Part shown: positions 45,538 to 53,642 of the stretch, in pieces
Layout: each line of letters starts with the position of its first letter
Numbering within the stretch: position 1 is the stretch's first letter
NCBI RefSeq assembly: GCF_019400745.1
Contig: NZ_WJIB01000003.1
Coordinates: forward strand, 124,001 to 188,000
Direction of reading: 5' to 3'
DNA from: Cohnella sp. CFH 77786
Lineage (GTDB): Bacteria; Bacillota; Bacilli; Paenibacillales; Paenibacillaceae
Length of the DNA stretch: 64,000 nucleotides
Position numbers and translations under genes: made by a program
Notes under the pieces: model-generated
What the model saw: only the letters and a program-made list of their open reading frames with translations
Databases searched by the model: none
Told to the model about the DNA's origin: nothing

Positions 45538-46430
45538 GCGTTGTCGTATCCGCGAAGGGGTTAACCAAAACCTACGGGAGCTTCAAGGCGGTAGACGACG
45601 TCAGCTTCTCGCTCGAAGAGAACCGCATTTACGGGCTTCTCGGGCGGAACGGCGCCGGCAAAACCACGATCATGCACTTGCTTACCGCGCAGTTGTTTCC
45701 GACGGGCGGGGAATTGAAGGTATTCGGGGAAGAGCCGTACGAGAATAACCGGGTGCTGAGCAGACTGTGCTTCATCAAGGAAAGCCAGAAATATCCGGAA
45801 ACGTTCCGAATCCGTGACGTTCTGGAGACGGCGGGGACGTTCTTTCCGAACTGGGACCGGGAATACGCGTTGGCGCTGTCGGAACAGTTCCGGCTTCCGT
45901 TGAAGCGCAAGATGAAAAAGCTGTCGCGCGGCATGCTTTCTTCCGTCGGCATCGTCATCGGGCTTGCGAGCCGCGCTCCGCTTACCATTTTCGACGAGCC
46001 GTACATCGGCCTGGACGCCGTGGCCCGGTCGCTGTTCTATGACCGGTTGCTGGAGGACTACGCGGAGCATCCGCGAACGGTTATCCTGTCCTCCCACCTG
46101 ATCGACGAGGTCAGCGGGATGCTCGAGCACGTGCTGCTCATCGACAACGGCCGCCTGCTGCTGGACGAAGACGCGGATGCCCTTCGGGGAGGCGCTTATT
46201 CCGTGGCCGGAACCGGCGCCAGGGTCGAGGAGTTCGCCCGGGGGCGCCGCGTGATCCGCCGGGATTCGTTCGGCTCGCTCGCTTCGGCGACGGTCATGGG
46301 CACCTTGGACGGGGAAGCCCGCGGACACGCGGACTCCTTGGGACTTGAAACCGCGGCCGTATCGCTGCAGCAATTGATCGTCCATTTGACCGGAGGAACA
46401 TCCGAACGGAAGGAGGCGGGCGGCCGATGA
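45534..46430 (+). CDS. ABC transporter ATP-binding protein
   Basis: A 298-residue ATPase. The Walker A motif is GLLGRNGAGKTT (~residue 34), the signature region is the variant LSRGMLSSVGI, Walker B is LTIFDEPYIGLDA, and the switch His is in ILSSHLIDEV. It resembles YtrB/BcrA-type subunits of exporters linked to antibiotic or envelope stress. Overlaps both neighbours by ATGA, so the three proteins are made together. Confidence 0.92.
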   Translation: MSVVVSAKGLTKTYGSFKAVDDVSFSLEENRIYGLLGRNGAGKTTIMHLLTAQLFPTGGELKVFGEEPYENNRVLSRLCFIKESQKYPETFRIRDVLETAGTFFPNWDREYALALSEQFRLPLKRKMKKLSRGMLSSVGIVIGLASRAPLTIFDEPYIGLDAVARSLFYDRLLEDYAEHPRTVILSSHLIDEVSGMLEHVLLIDNGRLLLDEDADALRGGAYSVAGTGARVEEFARGRRVIRRDSFGSLASATVMGTLDGEARGHADSLGLETAAVSLQQLIVHLTGGTSERKEAGGR

Positions 46431-47122
46431 ACCGCGTCGCTGGCGTCGTGCGCATGCATGGGAGAGACAAATGGACATGGCTTTATCTTCCCTGGGCCAT
46501 CTGCTTGGTTAATTTCGCCGCTACCTTGATTCTTGGCGTCTTCATAGGCGAGCCTGACCGTTTCAATACGGGAGGGGTTTTCTCTATCTTCGTCTATGTG
46601 TTCATCTCGGGAATGATCACGCTGAAGCAAACGTTCCCGTTCGCGCTAGGCATGGGCATCCGCCGGGCGGATTACTTCCTGGGCACGTCGGCGATGAGCG
46701 TGTTCGTCAGCGCGATCACGGCCGCCTTGCTTATTCTGCTCTCCGCGGCGGAAGCGCGTTGGACGGACGGTTGGGGCATTCGGCTGCATTATTTCCATTT
46801 GCCCTTCTTCCACGAGGGACCCGAATGGCAGCAAACCGTTACGTTTTTCCTGTTGCTGCAGTCCCTATTTTTTGCCGGTTTCATCATCGCCAGCATCCAC
46901 CGGAGATTCGGACGCGCGGGAATGTATGTGTTTTTCTCCCTTCTCTTTCTGATTTTCGCCTTTACGCCGCTGCTCCTCTCCTATTATGATCGATGGGACG
47001 ACATCGGACGGTGGGTACAGGCGAACATCCGCTCCCTGAACGATTTGGCGCCTTGGATGGTGCCGCTGATCGGACTCTGCGGGCTCGGATCCTACGCCAT
47101 GCTCCGCAGATCGACCGTCTGA
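46427..47122 (+). CDS. ABC transporter permease
   Basis: A 231-residue membrane protein with six predicted helices and no cytoplasmic domain, coupled by ATGA overlap to the upstream ATPase. It is the likely membrane partner of that subunit. The sequence itself is poorly conserved; the assignment rests on topology and context. Confidence 0.8.
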   Translation: MNRVAGVVRMHGRDKWTWLYLPWAICLVNFAATLILGVFIGEPDRFNTGGVFSIFVYVFISGMITLKQTFPFALGMGIRRADYFLGTSAMSVFVSAITAALLILLSAAEARWTDGWGIRLHYFHLPFFHEGPEWQQTVTFFLLLQSLFFAGFIIASIHRRFGRAGMYVFFSLLFLIFAFTPLLLSYYDRWDDIGRWVQANIRSLNDLAPWMVPLIGLCGLGSYAMLRRSTV

Positions 47123-47150
47123 AAGGCGGATAAAGGAGAGTCGTAAGGAA

Positions 47151-48104
47151 ATGGTTTTCGAGAAGGCGTATGCGGGCATCGATCTGGGCGGTACCAAAAT
47201 GCTGGCGGTGATTGCGGATGCGCAGGGAAAGGTGCTTGCTTCGGAAGAACAGCCGACGCTCGCGGACGAAGGCGCGGAGAGCGTCATGTCGAGAATGGCC
47301 GGCATGGTGAGGCGCCTGATCGCGCTAGGCGGCAGGCAAGTTTCAGGTTTGGGCGTAGCCACCGCCGGAACGCTGGATCCCGAGGACGGTACGGTCCGGT
47401 ACGCCGGCAACCTGGGATGGACGCAGGTTCCGCTCGGGCGGACCCTGGAACGCGAATTGGGACTGAAGGTCACGGTGGAGAACGACGCCAATGCCGCCGC
47501 TTACGGAGAGTGGAAAGCCGGTGCGGGTCGAGGAACGAGGAATTGCGTTTTCGTCACCGTCTCGACCGGCATCGGGGGCGGCATCGTGGAGGGCGGCAGG
47601 CTGATCCGCGGATGGACGGCGAGCGCGGGAGAGATCGGACACCTCACGATCGATTGGAACGGACCCGCGTGCGGATGCGGCAACGTCGGCTGCCTCGAGC
47701 TGTACGCTTCCGGCACGGCGATCGGCAAAGCCGGAGCCGCGGCCGCAGCGGCGGATCCAGCCGCGGGGCGCGCAATGCTGGACCTCGCGGGAGGCGACGC
47801 GGCGCGCATCACGTCCCGCGAGGTCGCGGCCGCCGCGGAGGGCGGAAACCCGCTGGCGCTGAAGCTGCTGCGGAACGCGGGACGCGCGCTCGGCGCCGGA
47901 TTGGCCAGCGTGGTCCATTTGGCCAATCCGGAGCTGATCGTCTTGGGGGGCGGCGCCTCCAAGATCGGGGCCCCTCTGCTGGGCCCGATGGAAGAAGAGT
48001 TCCGCCGCCGCGTCATTCCGTCGCTCGGCGAGAAGGTCCGTATCGTACCGCCCGAGCTTGGGGTGCCGGCGGGCGCGATTGGCGCGGCTCTGATGGCGGA
48101 ATAG
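47151..48104 (+). CDS. ROK-family glucokinase
   Basis: A 317-residue kinase. AGIDLGGTKMLAVIAD is the phosphate-binding motif; NDANAAAYGEW, VTVSTGIGGGIV, GEIGHLTID and the zinc motif CGCGNVGCLE are typical of glucokinase/GlcK-like ROK enzymes. There is no helix-turn-helix. It is preceded by AAAGGAG, about 12 nt from ATG 47151. It follows the ABC permease by 28 bp, so it may be read through from that operon, though the functions are not obviously related. Confidence 0.9.
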   Translation: MVFEKAYAGIDLGGTKMLAVIADAQGKVLASEEQPTLADEGAESVMSRMAGMVRRLIALGGRQVSGLGVATAGTLDPEDGTVRYAGNLGWTQVPLGRTLERELGLKVTVENDANAAAYGEWKAGAGRGTRNCVFVTVSTGIGGGIVEGGRLIRGWTASAGEIGHLTIDWNGPACGCGNVGCLELYASGTAIGKAGAAAAAADPAAGRAMLDLAGGDAARITSREVAAAAEGGNPLALKLLRNAGRALGAGLASVVHLANPELIVLGGGASKIGAPLLGPMEEEFRRRVIPSLGEKVRIVPPELGVPAGAIGAALMAE

Positions 48105-48120
48105 CAAGAATATGCAGTAA

Positions 48121-48157
48121 GGAAGCTCTCAAGCCCAGGACCGGCTTGGAGCTTTCT
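48121..48157 (+). terminator. Terminator after glucokinase
   Basis: AAGCTCTCAAGCC pairs with GGCTTGGAGCTT (one bulge), followed by TCTTGTTCTT. The remaining gap to 48529 shows no convincing gene. Confidence 0.75.
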
Positions 48158-48473
48158 TGTTCTTATGGGAAGGGGGGCTTCGCCATTATAGGCGATTGAT
48201 CTCTCGGCACCGGCTGTTCCGAGAGAAGGGGAATGGACTTCCGGAACCAAGTCACCCCCGCGAGTCCGTGAATGACGACTATGGGCTCGCCATGGCCATC
48301 TCGGACGCGCTGCCGCTCGCCTTGTTCATCCGCAAGCAGCCGAAACGCGCGGGCGCCAAGCGGCGACAGCCGCGGTGTAACCGGCCTGACGAAAGAATCC
48401 GAATGCGGGAGAACCGCATGGGAAATTCATCCTTCCGGTACGAAAATCAGCCGGAAAACAGCGGGTTTTTGCC

Positions 48474-48502
48474 TTGACGGGGGAGGAAATGGCTTCTACA
48501 CT
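48474..48502 (+). promoter_or_regulatory. Promoter of Fsr-like transporter
   Basis: TTGACG (48474-48479), 17-bp spacer, TACACT (48497-48502). Confidence 0.6.
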
Positions 48503-48529
48503 GAGGGACATATGTGAGGAGGGACACCT

Positions 48530-49774
48530 TTGCCATCGATCGCGGATTCCCGCAAAACCGTGCTGGCCACGGCCGCCGTAATCCCCGTGCTGCTCGCCGT
48601 CAGTCTCGTGCACCTGCTCAACGACTCCATGCAGGCCGTCGTGCCCGCCATGTTTACCATTTTGGAAGAGTCGCTGCATTTGTCCTACACCCAGGTTGGA
48701 TGGATTCTGTTCGCGCTGAACATGACTTCCTCCGTCATGCAGCCCGTCGTCGGCTCCTACACCGACAAGCGTTCGTCCCCGTATATGCTCCCGGTCGGCA
48801 TGGGGCTTAGCCTGCTCGGCATGCTCGGCATCGCGTATGCTCCGAACTTCTGGTACGTGCTGCTCTCCGTCGTTTTCATCGGGCTCGGCTCCGCGATCTT
48901 CCATCCGGAAGGCTCCCGGATCGTCTATCTGGCCGCCGGAGGACGACGCGGCTTCGCCCAGTCGGTCTATCAGGTCGGGGGGAACGCGGGAAGCTCTCTG
49001 GCTCCGCTGATGACCGTTTATATTTTCGCGCCGCTCGGACAGATCGGGGCGGTCTGGGGGACGGTGCTGGCTGGACTCGCGATCGCCGTCTTGCTGGCGC
49101 TTGCGCCTTGGTACAGGCGTCAGCTGAAAGCGTGGGAGGAAATTCGGGAGCAACGCCGCGCCGCCGCCGCGATTACGGGGTCGACGTTGGCACCGGAGGC
49201 CAGCCATCCCCGCGTGAAGTTCGCCATGGGACTGCTCATATTCCTCGTTTTCGCGAGGTCCTGGTATCACGCTTCGATCAGCAGCTTCTATCAATTTTTC
49301 CTGAAGAAGGATTACGGATTGACGACGGAGCAGGCGCAGATTCCGCTGTTCCTCTTTCTCGCGGCGGGCGTGCTGGGCACGTTCTTCGGGGGCGTGCTGT
49401 CCGATCGATTCGGCATGAAGAACACGATCGTATTCTCGATCGTCGGCGGCGCACCGCTCGCGTTGATTCTCCCTTACCTGCCGCTCGTCTGGATTTATCC
49501 CGTCATCGCCGTTCTCGGATTCATCATTCTGTCCGGGTTTTCCGTGACGGTCGTGTACGCGCAGCATCTGATGCCGTCCAAAGTCGGCATGGCTTCCGGT
49601 TTGACAACGGGGCTGGCGTTCGGCATGGGCGCGATCGGAGCCGTGGCCCTCGGCAAAGCGTCGGACGTCTTCGGTTTGACGGAGGTCATGCGGGTCTGCA
49701 GCGCGCTGCCCGTCGTGGGACTGCTGTCGCTGCTGCTCCCTTCGGACCGGGAGGGGCAGCGCGCGAAATCCTGA
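48530..49774 (+). CDS. MFS transporter, fosmidomycin resistance (Fsr) family
   Basis: A 414-residue exporter with twelve predicted helices. SLVHLLNDSMQAVVPAM in helix 1, GSYTDKRSSPYMLPVGM (motif A-like), IGLGSAIFHPEGSRIVYLAAG and VYQVGGNAGSSLAPL are characteristic of the Fsr group. The likely role is efflux of fosmidomycin-like or other toxic compounds. It starts at TTG 48530, 7 nt after GGAGGG. Confidence 0.9.
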   Translation: MPSIADSRKTVLATAAVIPVLLAVSLVHLLNDSMQAVVPAMFTILEESLHLSYTQVGWILFALNMTSSVMQPVVGSYTDKRSSPYMLPVGMGLSLLGMLGIAYAPNFWYVLLSVVFIGLGSAIFHPEGSRIVYLAAGGRRGFAQSVYQVGGNAGSSLAPLMTVYIFAPLGQIGAVWGTVLAGLAIAVLLALAPWYRRQLKAWEEIREQRRAAAAITGSTLAPEASHPRVKFAMGLLIFLVFARSWYHASISSFYQFFLKKDYGLTTEQAQIPLFLFLAAGVLGTFFGGVLSDRFGMKNTIVFSIVGGAPLALILPYLPLVWIYPVIAVLGFIILSGFSVTVVYAQHLMPSKVGMASGLTTGLAFGMGAIGAVALGKASDVFGLTEVMRVCSALPVVGLLSLLLPSDREGQRAKS

Positions 49775-49871
49775 TTGTCCTTCTTGCGTACCCTCGTAAA
49801 AAGAAACCTCTTTCCGAATGATATGGACAGGTACCTAATCCTGCACCGTTAACATCAAGAGGAGGCTTCTT

Positions 49872-50837
49872 ATGAAGTTTGTGAAAACGAAATCCGTTTC
49901 GAAATGGATCATGACGAGTGTGTTGGGCGGCGCATTGACGATGGGGTTCGGCGCGGCAAGCGCGTTTGCCGATGACGGCGTTACGTTCGCGCCCGCGACC
50001 GGCTCCGCGGAAACCGCCGCGACCGATGCGGGAGCAGCCGTGACGGCTCCCCCCGTTGCAGCCGAACAAAGCCCGGAATCCTGGATGACTCCGAGCGAAT
50101 TCATCGCCTTTCTGAAAACGGTCGTTCAAAAAATCGAGATCACGCTGACCGTTGACGATGCCGATCGAGCCAAACTTCTAACCGCCATCACGCAAGAGCG
50201 GATTCGGGAATCCGACGAAATGCTGGCCGAAGGGAAAACGGAGCAAGCGGCGGAAGCGCTGCAGAAGGCGCTCTCCGACCACGAGCTGGCCATTGAAATC
50301 ACGGTTCGGGGCGAAGATGCCAAAGGCGAGGACTCGGAATCGGATCAAAAGGAACTTACGGAACAGTACCGGCACAATATCGAGGCGTTAACCAAGGCTC
50401 TGGAGAAGGTCAAAAATCCGACGGCGAAAGCCGCGATCGCGCGCAACATCGCCAAAACCAAAGCCAAGCTGTCCGCCAAGCTCGGATTGCCGGCGGAGGT
50501 CGCGGTTTCCGCGGTTCCGGCTTCGCAGCCTTCGGCCGATGCGGAGTCCGCGCACCAAGAAGCCGTGCATGAAGCTGAGCATGAAGTCGAATTTGAAGCG
50601 GAACATGAAGGCGATGATCATGAAGATGCGGATCATGATGATGCCGATCATGAAGATGCGGATCATCAAGATGCAGATCATCAAGATGCGGATCATGAAG
50701 GCGGCGATCATAAACATGCCGATAAAGAAGCTGCCAAAGAACTTCGCGAGAAAATCAAGGAAGAGCGAAAGGCGGCGCATGAGAAGGGGAAAGAGGAACG
50801 CGAATCTTCTCACGGGCATGGCCGGAAGAATCATTGA
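49872..50837 (+). CDS. Secreted protein with Asp/His-rich tandem repeat tail (DUF5667-like)
   Basis: A 321-residue protein. The signal peptide ends near ASAFA-DD (~residue 33). Residues ~75-190 form a helical domain (RIRESDEMLAEGKTEQAAEALQKALSDHE), similar to the DUF5667 type found in secreted Firmicute proteins. Residues ~228-285 are a tail of tandem DADHEDADHQ-type units, followed by a basic, charged C-terminus rich in His and Lys. The DNA of the tail is a ~15-bp repeat. The tail is expected to bind divalent metals. ATG 49872 has AAGAGGAGG upstream; the gene ends in a strong terminator. Confidence 0.8.
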   Translation: MKFVKTKSVSKWIMTSVLGGALTMGFGAASAFADDGVTFAPATGSAETAATDAGAAVTAPPVAAEQSPESWMTPSEFIAFLKTVVQKIEITLTVDDADRAKLLTAITQERIRESDEMLAEGKTEQAAEALQKALSDHELAIEITVRGEDAKGEDSESDQKELTEQYRHNIEALTKALEKVKNPTAKAAIARNIAKTKAKLSAKLGLPAEVAVSAVPASQPSADAESAHQEAVHEAEHEVEFEAEHEGDDHEDADHDDADHEDADHQDADHQDADHEGGDHKHADKEAAKELREKIKEERKAAHEKGKEERESSHGHGRKNH

Positions 50838-50854
50838 TGGCCGCCAAAGAAGCT

Positions 50855-50883
50855 AAGAAGCTGCCGAGCAGCTTCTTTTTTTA
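50855..50883 (+). terminator. Intrinsic terminator
   Basis: AAGAAGCTGC/GCAGCTTCTT 10-bp stem with a 3-nt loop, followed by a run of T. Confidence 0.9.
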
Positions 50884-51070
50884 GTGAAACTATAAATCCG
50901 CCATCCTTTGCTGAATCACCTCCGATCAAACGTCTATCCGTGAGTAAAGGACGGCGTAGCCGTTTACTTGACATGTTAGAATTTATAAGTTTCCAGAGAG
51001 TGGTTTTGAGGAAGCGAGAGGGGAGCCGTTTTCGGTATTGGCGCTCCCGTTCTTGTTCTGCTCGTCTTTC

Positions 51071-51500
51071 TGCGAAATCCCCGACTGCGGGCGCTGTAGT
51101 GACCTCCGGAGACGTTATTTTTGCGAAATCCCCGACTGCGGGCGCCGTAGTGACTTCCGGAGACGTTATTTTTGCGAAATCCCCGACTACGAGCGCAGTA
51201 GTGACTTCCGGAGGCGTTATTTTTGCGAAATCCCCGACTACGAGCGCAGTAGTGACTTCCGGAGACATTATTTTTGCGAAATCCCCGACTACGGGCGCCG
51301 TAGTGACTTCCGGAGACGTTATTTTTGCGAAATCCCCGACTACGAGCGCAGTAGTGACTTCCGGAGACGTTATTTTTGCGAAATCCCCGACTACGAGCGC
51401 TGTAGTGACTTCCGGAGACGTTATTTTTGCGAAATCCCCGACTACGAGCGCTGTAGTGACCTTAGTGACTTCCGGAGACGTTATTTCTGCGAAACCCTTA
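51071..51500. repeat. Minisatellite array A: eight 51-bp units
   Basis: Units begin with TGCGAAATCCCCGACT at 51071, 51122, 51173, 51224, 51275, 51326, 51377 and 51428; the last carries a 9-bp internal duplication, and a partial ninth follows. Each unit has a small hairpin (ACTAC...GTAGT) and a CTCCGGAG-like palindrome. Because 51 is a multiple of three, several frames on both strands stay open, but none looks like a gene. The flanking bases 50884-51070 and 51501-51909 show no other gene. Confidence 0.9.
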
Positions 51501-51909
51501 GGTGTGCTGTAGGTATAATTGAGGAAGCAGAGCCGCGTAAGCGGTCTTTCTTGTTTCATTCCGCGTTTACAAGTTTCACGCCCATTCCATGTCCGAATGA
51601 TCATCGATCATAACGACCTTCTCAATTCCTGAGGACGTCGACGCCGTTCATGATGACCGAATCGCGTCACCCCCAACCGTTAGATTTTCAAAAGCAGGCA
51701 TTTCCCTGCAATAACCACTGTGGAAACCGTTGCAAGGTTATGTTATCGAATCGGATTCACGTTATCCTAGATGGTCGGTAAGTACGAAATCCGTTGTTTT
51801 TCATTTTGCCAAACATTCAGTGGATCTTCAGCGGAGGCTAATCCCCATTTAAGCCTGGGCGACCATAATGTACCTTGTAATGCCATTTAAACAAGCAGGA
51901 GGTCGTGAA

Positions 51910-52668
51910 ATGAAAAAAGCGGTAAAAGCGATCGGGATGACGGCGGCACTGGCGGTAATGATTCCGTTCAGCGCCTATGCGGCAACGACAACGAGCGGCA
52001 GCGATACATCCGCGCAGTCGAGTGCGGCCCAAACGGATAAGGCGCCGCCGGCAAGAGAATTCCATATCGGCAAGGGGGCCGTGGACCAAACGGTGCTCGA
52101 CCTGCTGAAGCTGGATCAAGCCACCTTGAAAACGAAGCTTTCCGAAGGCAAGACGCTAGCGGAAATCGCCGCCGAGCAAGGCGTTTCGCGGGACGCGCTG
52201 AAGCAAGCGCTGACGGATGCGTTCAATAAGAAGCTGGAGGAACAGAAGCAGGAATTCTCCGCCAATCTCGACAACATGATCGACGCGAAGGGGAATGCGT
52301 TCCCCGATAGGGGATTTGGGGGAATGAAGGGCTTCGCGGCGCGCGACCTGACCTCGGCGGCCACGATTCTCGGGCTGTCCGAGACGGACCTGAAAACGGC
52401 GCTTCAATCCGGCAAGTCGCTGGCGGACTTGGCGAAGGAGAAGAACGTGGACGTGCAGAAGCTGATCGACGCCCAGAAGGAAGCCATCACGGCCGCGATC
52501 AACCAAGCGGTGAAGAATGGCAAACTGACCCAGGCTCAAGCCGATAAGCAGCTTGCGAAAGTAGCGACATTGGCCGAGAAAATCGTCAACTCGGCCGGTT
52601 TTCCTGGCGGCCACGGCGGCCACGGCGACCATGGCGGCCATAGCGGCCACGGCGGCAAGTGGCGCTAA
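51910..52668 (+). CDS. Secreted protein with duplicated helical motif and Gly/His tail
   Basis: A 252-residue protein. It has a signal peptide to SAYA-A (~25 residues). Two related helical motifs follow: LDQATLKTKLSEGKTLAEIA with a KxxL tail, and LSETDLKTALQSGKSLADLA, the second about 95 residues later. They form a repeat seen in secreted Firmicute proteins of unknown function. The C-terminus is GGHGGHGDHGGHSGHGG, a likely metal-binding tail. ATG 51910 is chosen for AGGAGG 8 nt upstream. It lies between two minisatellite arrays. Confidence 0.8.
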   Translation: MKKAVKAIGMTAALAVMIPFSAYAATTTSGSDTSAQSSAAQTDKAPPAREFHIGKGAVDQTVLDLLKLDQATLKTKLSEGKTLAEIAAEQGVSRDALKQALTDAFNKKLEEQKQEFSANLDNMIDAKGNAFPDRGFGGMKGFAARDLTSAATILGLSETDLKTALQSGKSLADLAKEKNVDVQKLIDAQKEAITAAINQAVKNGKLTQAQADKQLAKVATLAEKIVNSAGFPGGHGGHGDHGGHSGHGGKWR

Positions 52669-52769
52669 TGGGCCGATGCCCTGAACATAGGATTTGAAAG
52701 GAAAAAGCGGCTGCTCAGGCCGCTTTTTCCTTTCGTCGCCGCACTCCCCCGAATTGAGGCCCTCCAACC

Positions 52770-53070
52770 CCCGAATCAAGGCGGAGTAAAGGAACAAAAT
52801 GCCTCAACTCGCGTCGAAACCCCGAACCGAGCGCGGAGTAAAGAAAATGCCTTAACTCTTCTCGAAACCCCGAATCAAGGCGGAGTAAAGGAACAAAATG
52901 CCTCAACTCGCGTCGAAACCCCGAACCGAGCGCGGAATAAAGAAAATGCCTTAACTCTCCTCGAAACCCCGAACCGAGCGCGGAGTAAAGGAACAAAATG
53001 CCTTAACTCTCCTCGAAACCCTGAATCGAGGCGGAGTAAAGGAACAAAATGCCGTAACTCGCGTCGAAAC
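52770..53070. repeat. Minisatellite array B: six 48-52-bp units
   Basis: Units start with CCCGAA or CCTGAA at 52770, 52821, 52869, 52920, 52968 and 53020. Two subtypes occur (51-bp CCCGAATCAAGGCGG and 48-bp CCCGAACCGAGCGCGG), initially alternating. The array is unrelated to array A. Minus-strand frames across it read FLYSALGSGFR-type repeats, but there is no ribosome site or gene-like context. The rest of the 52669-53173 gap appears empty. Confidence 0.88.
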
Positions 53071-53173
53071 CCATCGCAAGCCGCTAGTCGGTCTAGCGAC
53101 GTATCCGTCGCGTTCGCGATGCTGCTGATCTTTCTCTTCCGGGTGCCGATCGAGAAGATGAAGTGACGGCGGC

Positions 53174-53500
53174 CTATTCGAGCCGGGACAGCTCCAGCCG
53201 CCGCTTCTCCCGTCCCGGCAGCTGGGAGAGAAAGACGCGGAGGTCCGGATATTCCTCCAGATTCAGCGAGTAGTACACCCATTGTCCGCGCTTCGTTTCC
53301 CGGATCAGTCCCGCGCTTCTTAGCTTGCGCAGATGCTGGCTTGTATTCGGCTGGCTGGCGCGCAGCAGGGCGGTGATTTCCGTCACGCTCAAGACCTTCT
53401 CCTGGAGCAGCGCCAGAATCGCCAGGCGCATCGGTTCTCCGAGCAGCTTAAGCAGCTCGGCCATCTCCCTCAGCTCGTCTACGGTGCCTTCCTCGTTCAT
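53174..53500 (-). CDS. ArsR-family transcriptional regulator
   Basis: A 108-residue winged-helix regulator: LLKLLGEPMRLAILALL, then LSVTEITALLRASQPNTSQHLRKLRSAGLIRETKRGQWVYYSL. The classic ELCVCDL metal-binding Cys motif is absent, so it may sense something other than arsenic or heavy metals. ATG 53500 follows GAGGAGG by about 9 nt. No adjacent transporter on the same strand. Confidence 0.9.
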   Translation of the reverse strand: MNEEGTVDELREMAELLKLLGEPMRLAILALLQEKVLSVTEITALLRASQPNTSQHLRKLRSAGLIRETKRGQWVYYSLNLEEYPDLRVFLSQLPGREKRRLELSRLE

Positions 53501-53601
53501 CCTCCATGTCCTCCTCATTCGCCGTTGCCGCCGGTCAAGCGGGCACTTCATTTCGACATATGATTACATAATTATACATGACATCAACCATTTGCGCCGC
53601 A

Positions 53602-53627
53602 TAAGAAAAGCCGCCGAAGCCGGCGGC
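53602..53627 (-). terminator. Terminator after xylR-type gene
   Basis: GCCGCC/GGCGGC stem (53610-53627), followed on the minus strand by TTTTCTT. Confidence 0.85.
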
Positions 53628-53642
53628 AGCAAGGGCAACGCT

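Noticed and set aside
48157-48477. 106-codon ORF between glucokinase and the Fsr transporter
   Set aside because: It begins within the terminator region, has no ribosome site and no recognisable features.
50831-51604. Long ORFs on both strands across array A, giving 17-residue repeats such as TSGDVIFAKSPTT
   Set aside because: A 51-bp repeat keeps frames open without selection; both strands are open, and neither has a ribosome site or family match.
51071-53070. Possible CRISPR arrays
   Set aside because: The units are near-identical along their whole length, without variable spacers, and no cas genes are present.
52715-53282. Minus-strand ORFs across array B (FLYSALGSGFR repeats)
   Set aside because: Explained by repeat length; no start signals, and one overlaps the ArsR gene's 3' end.
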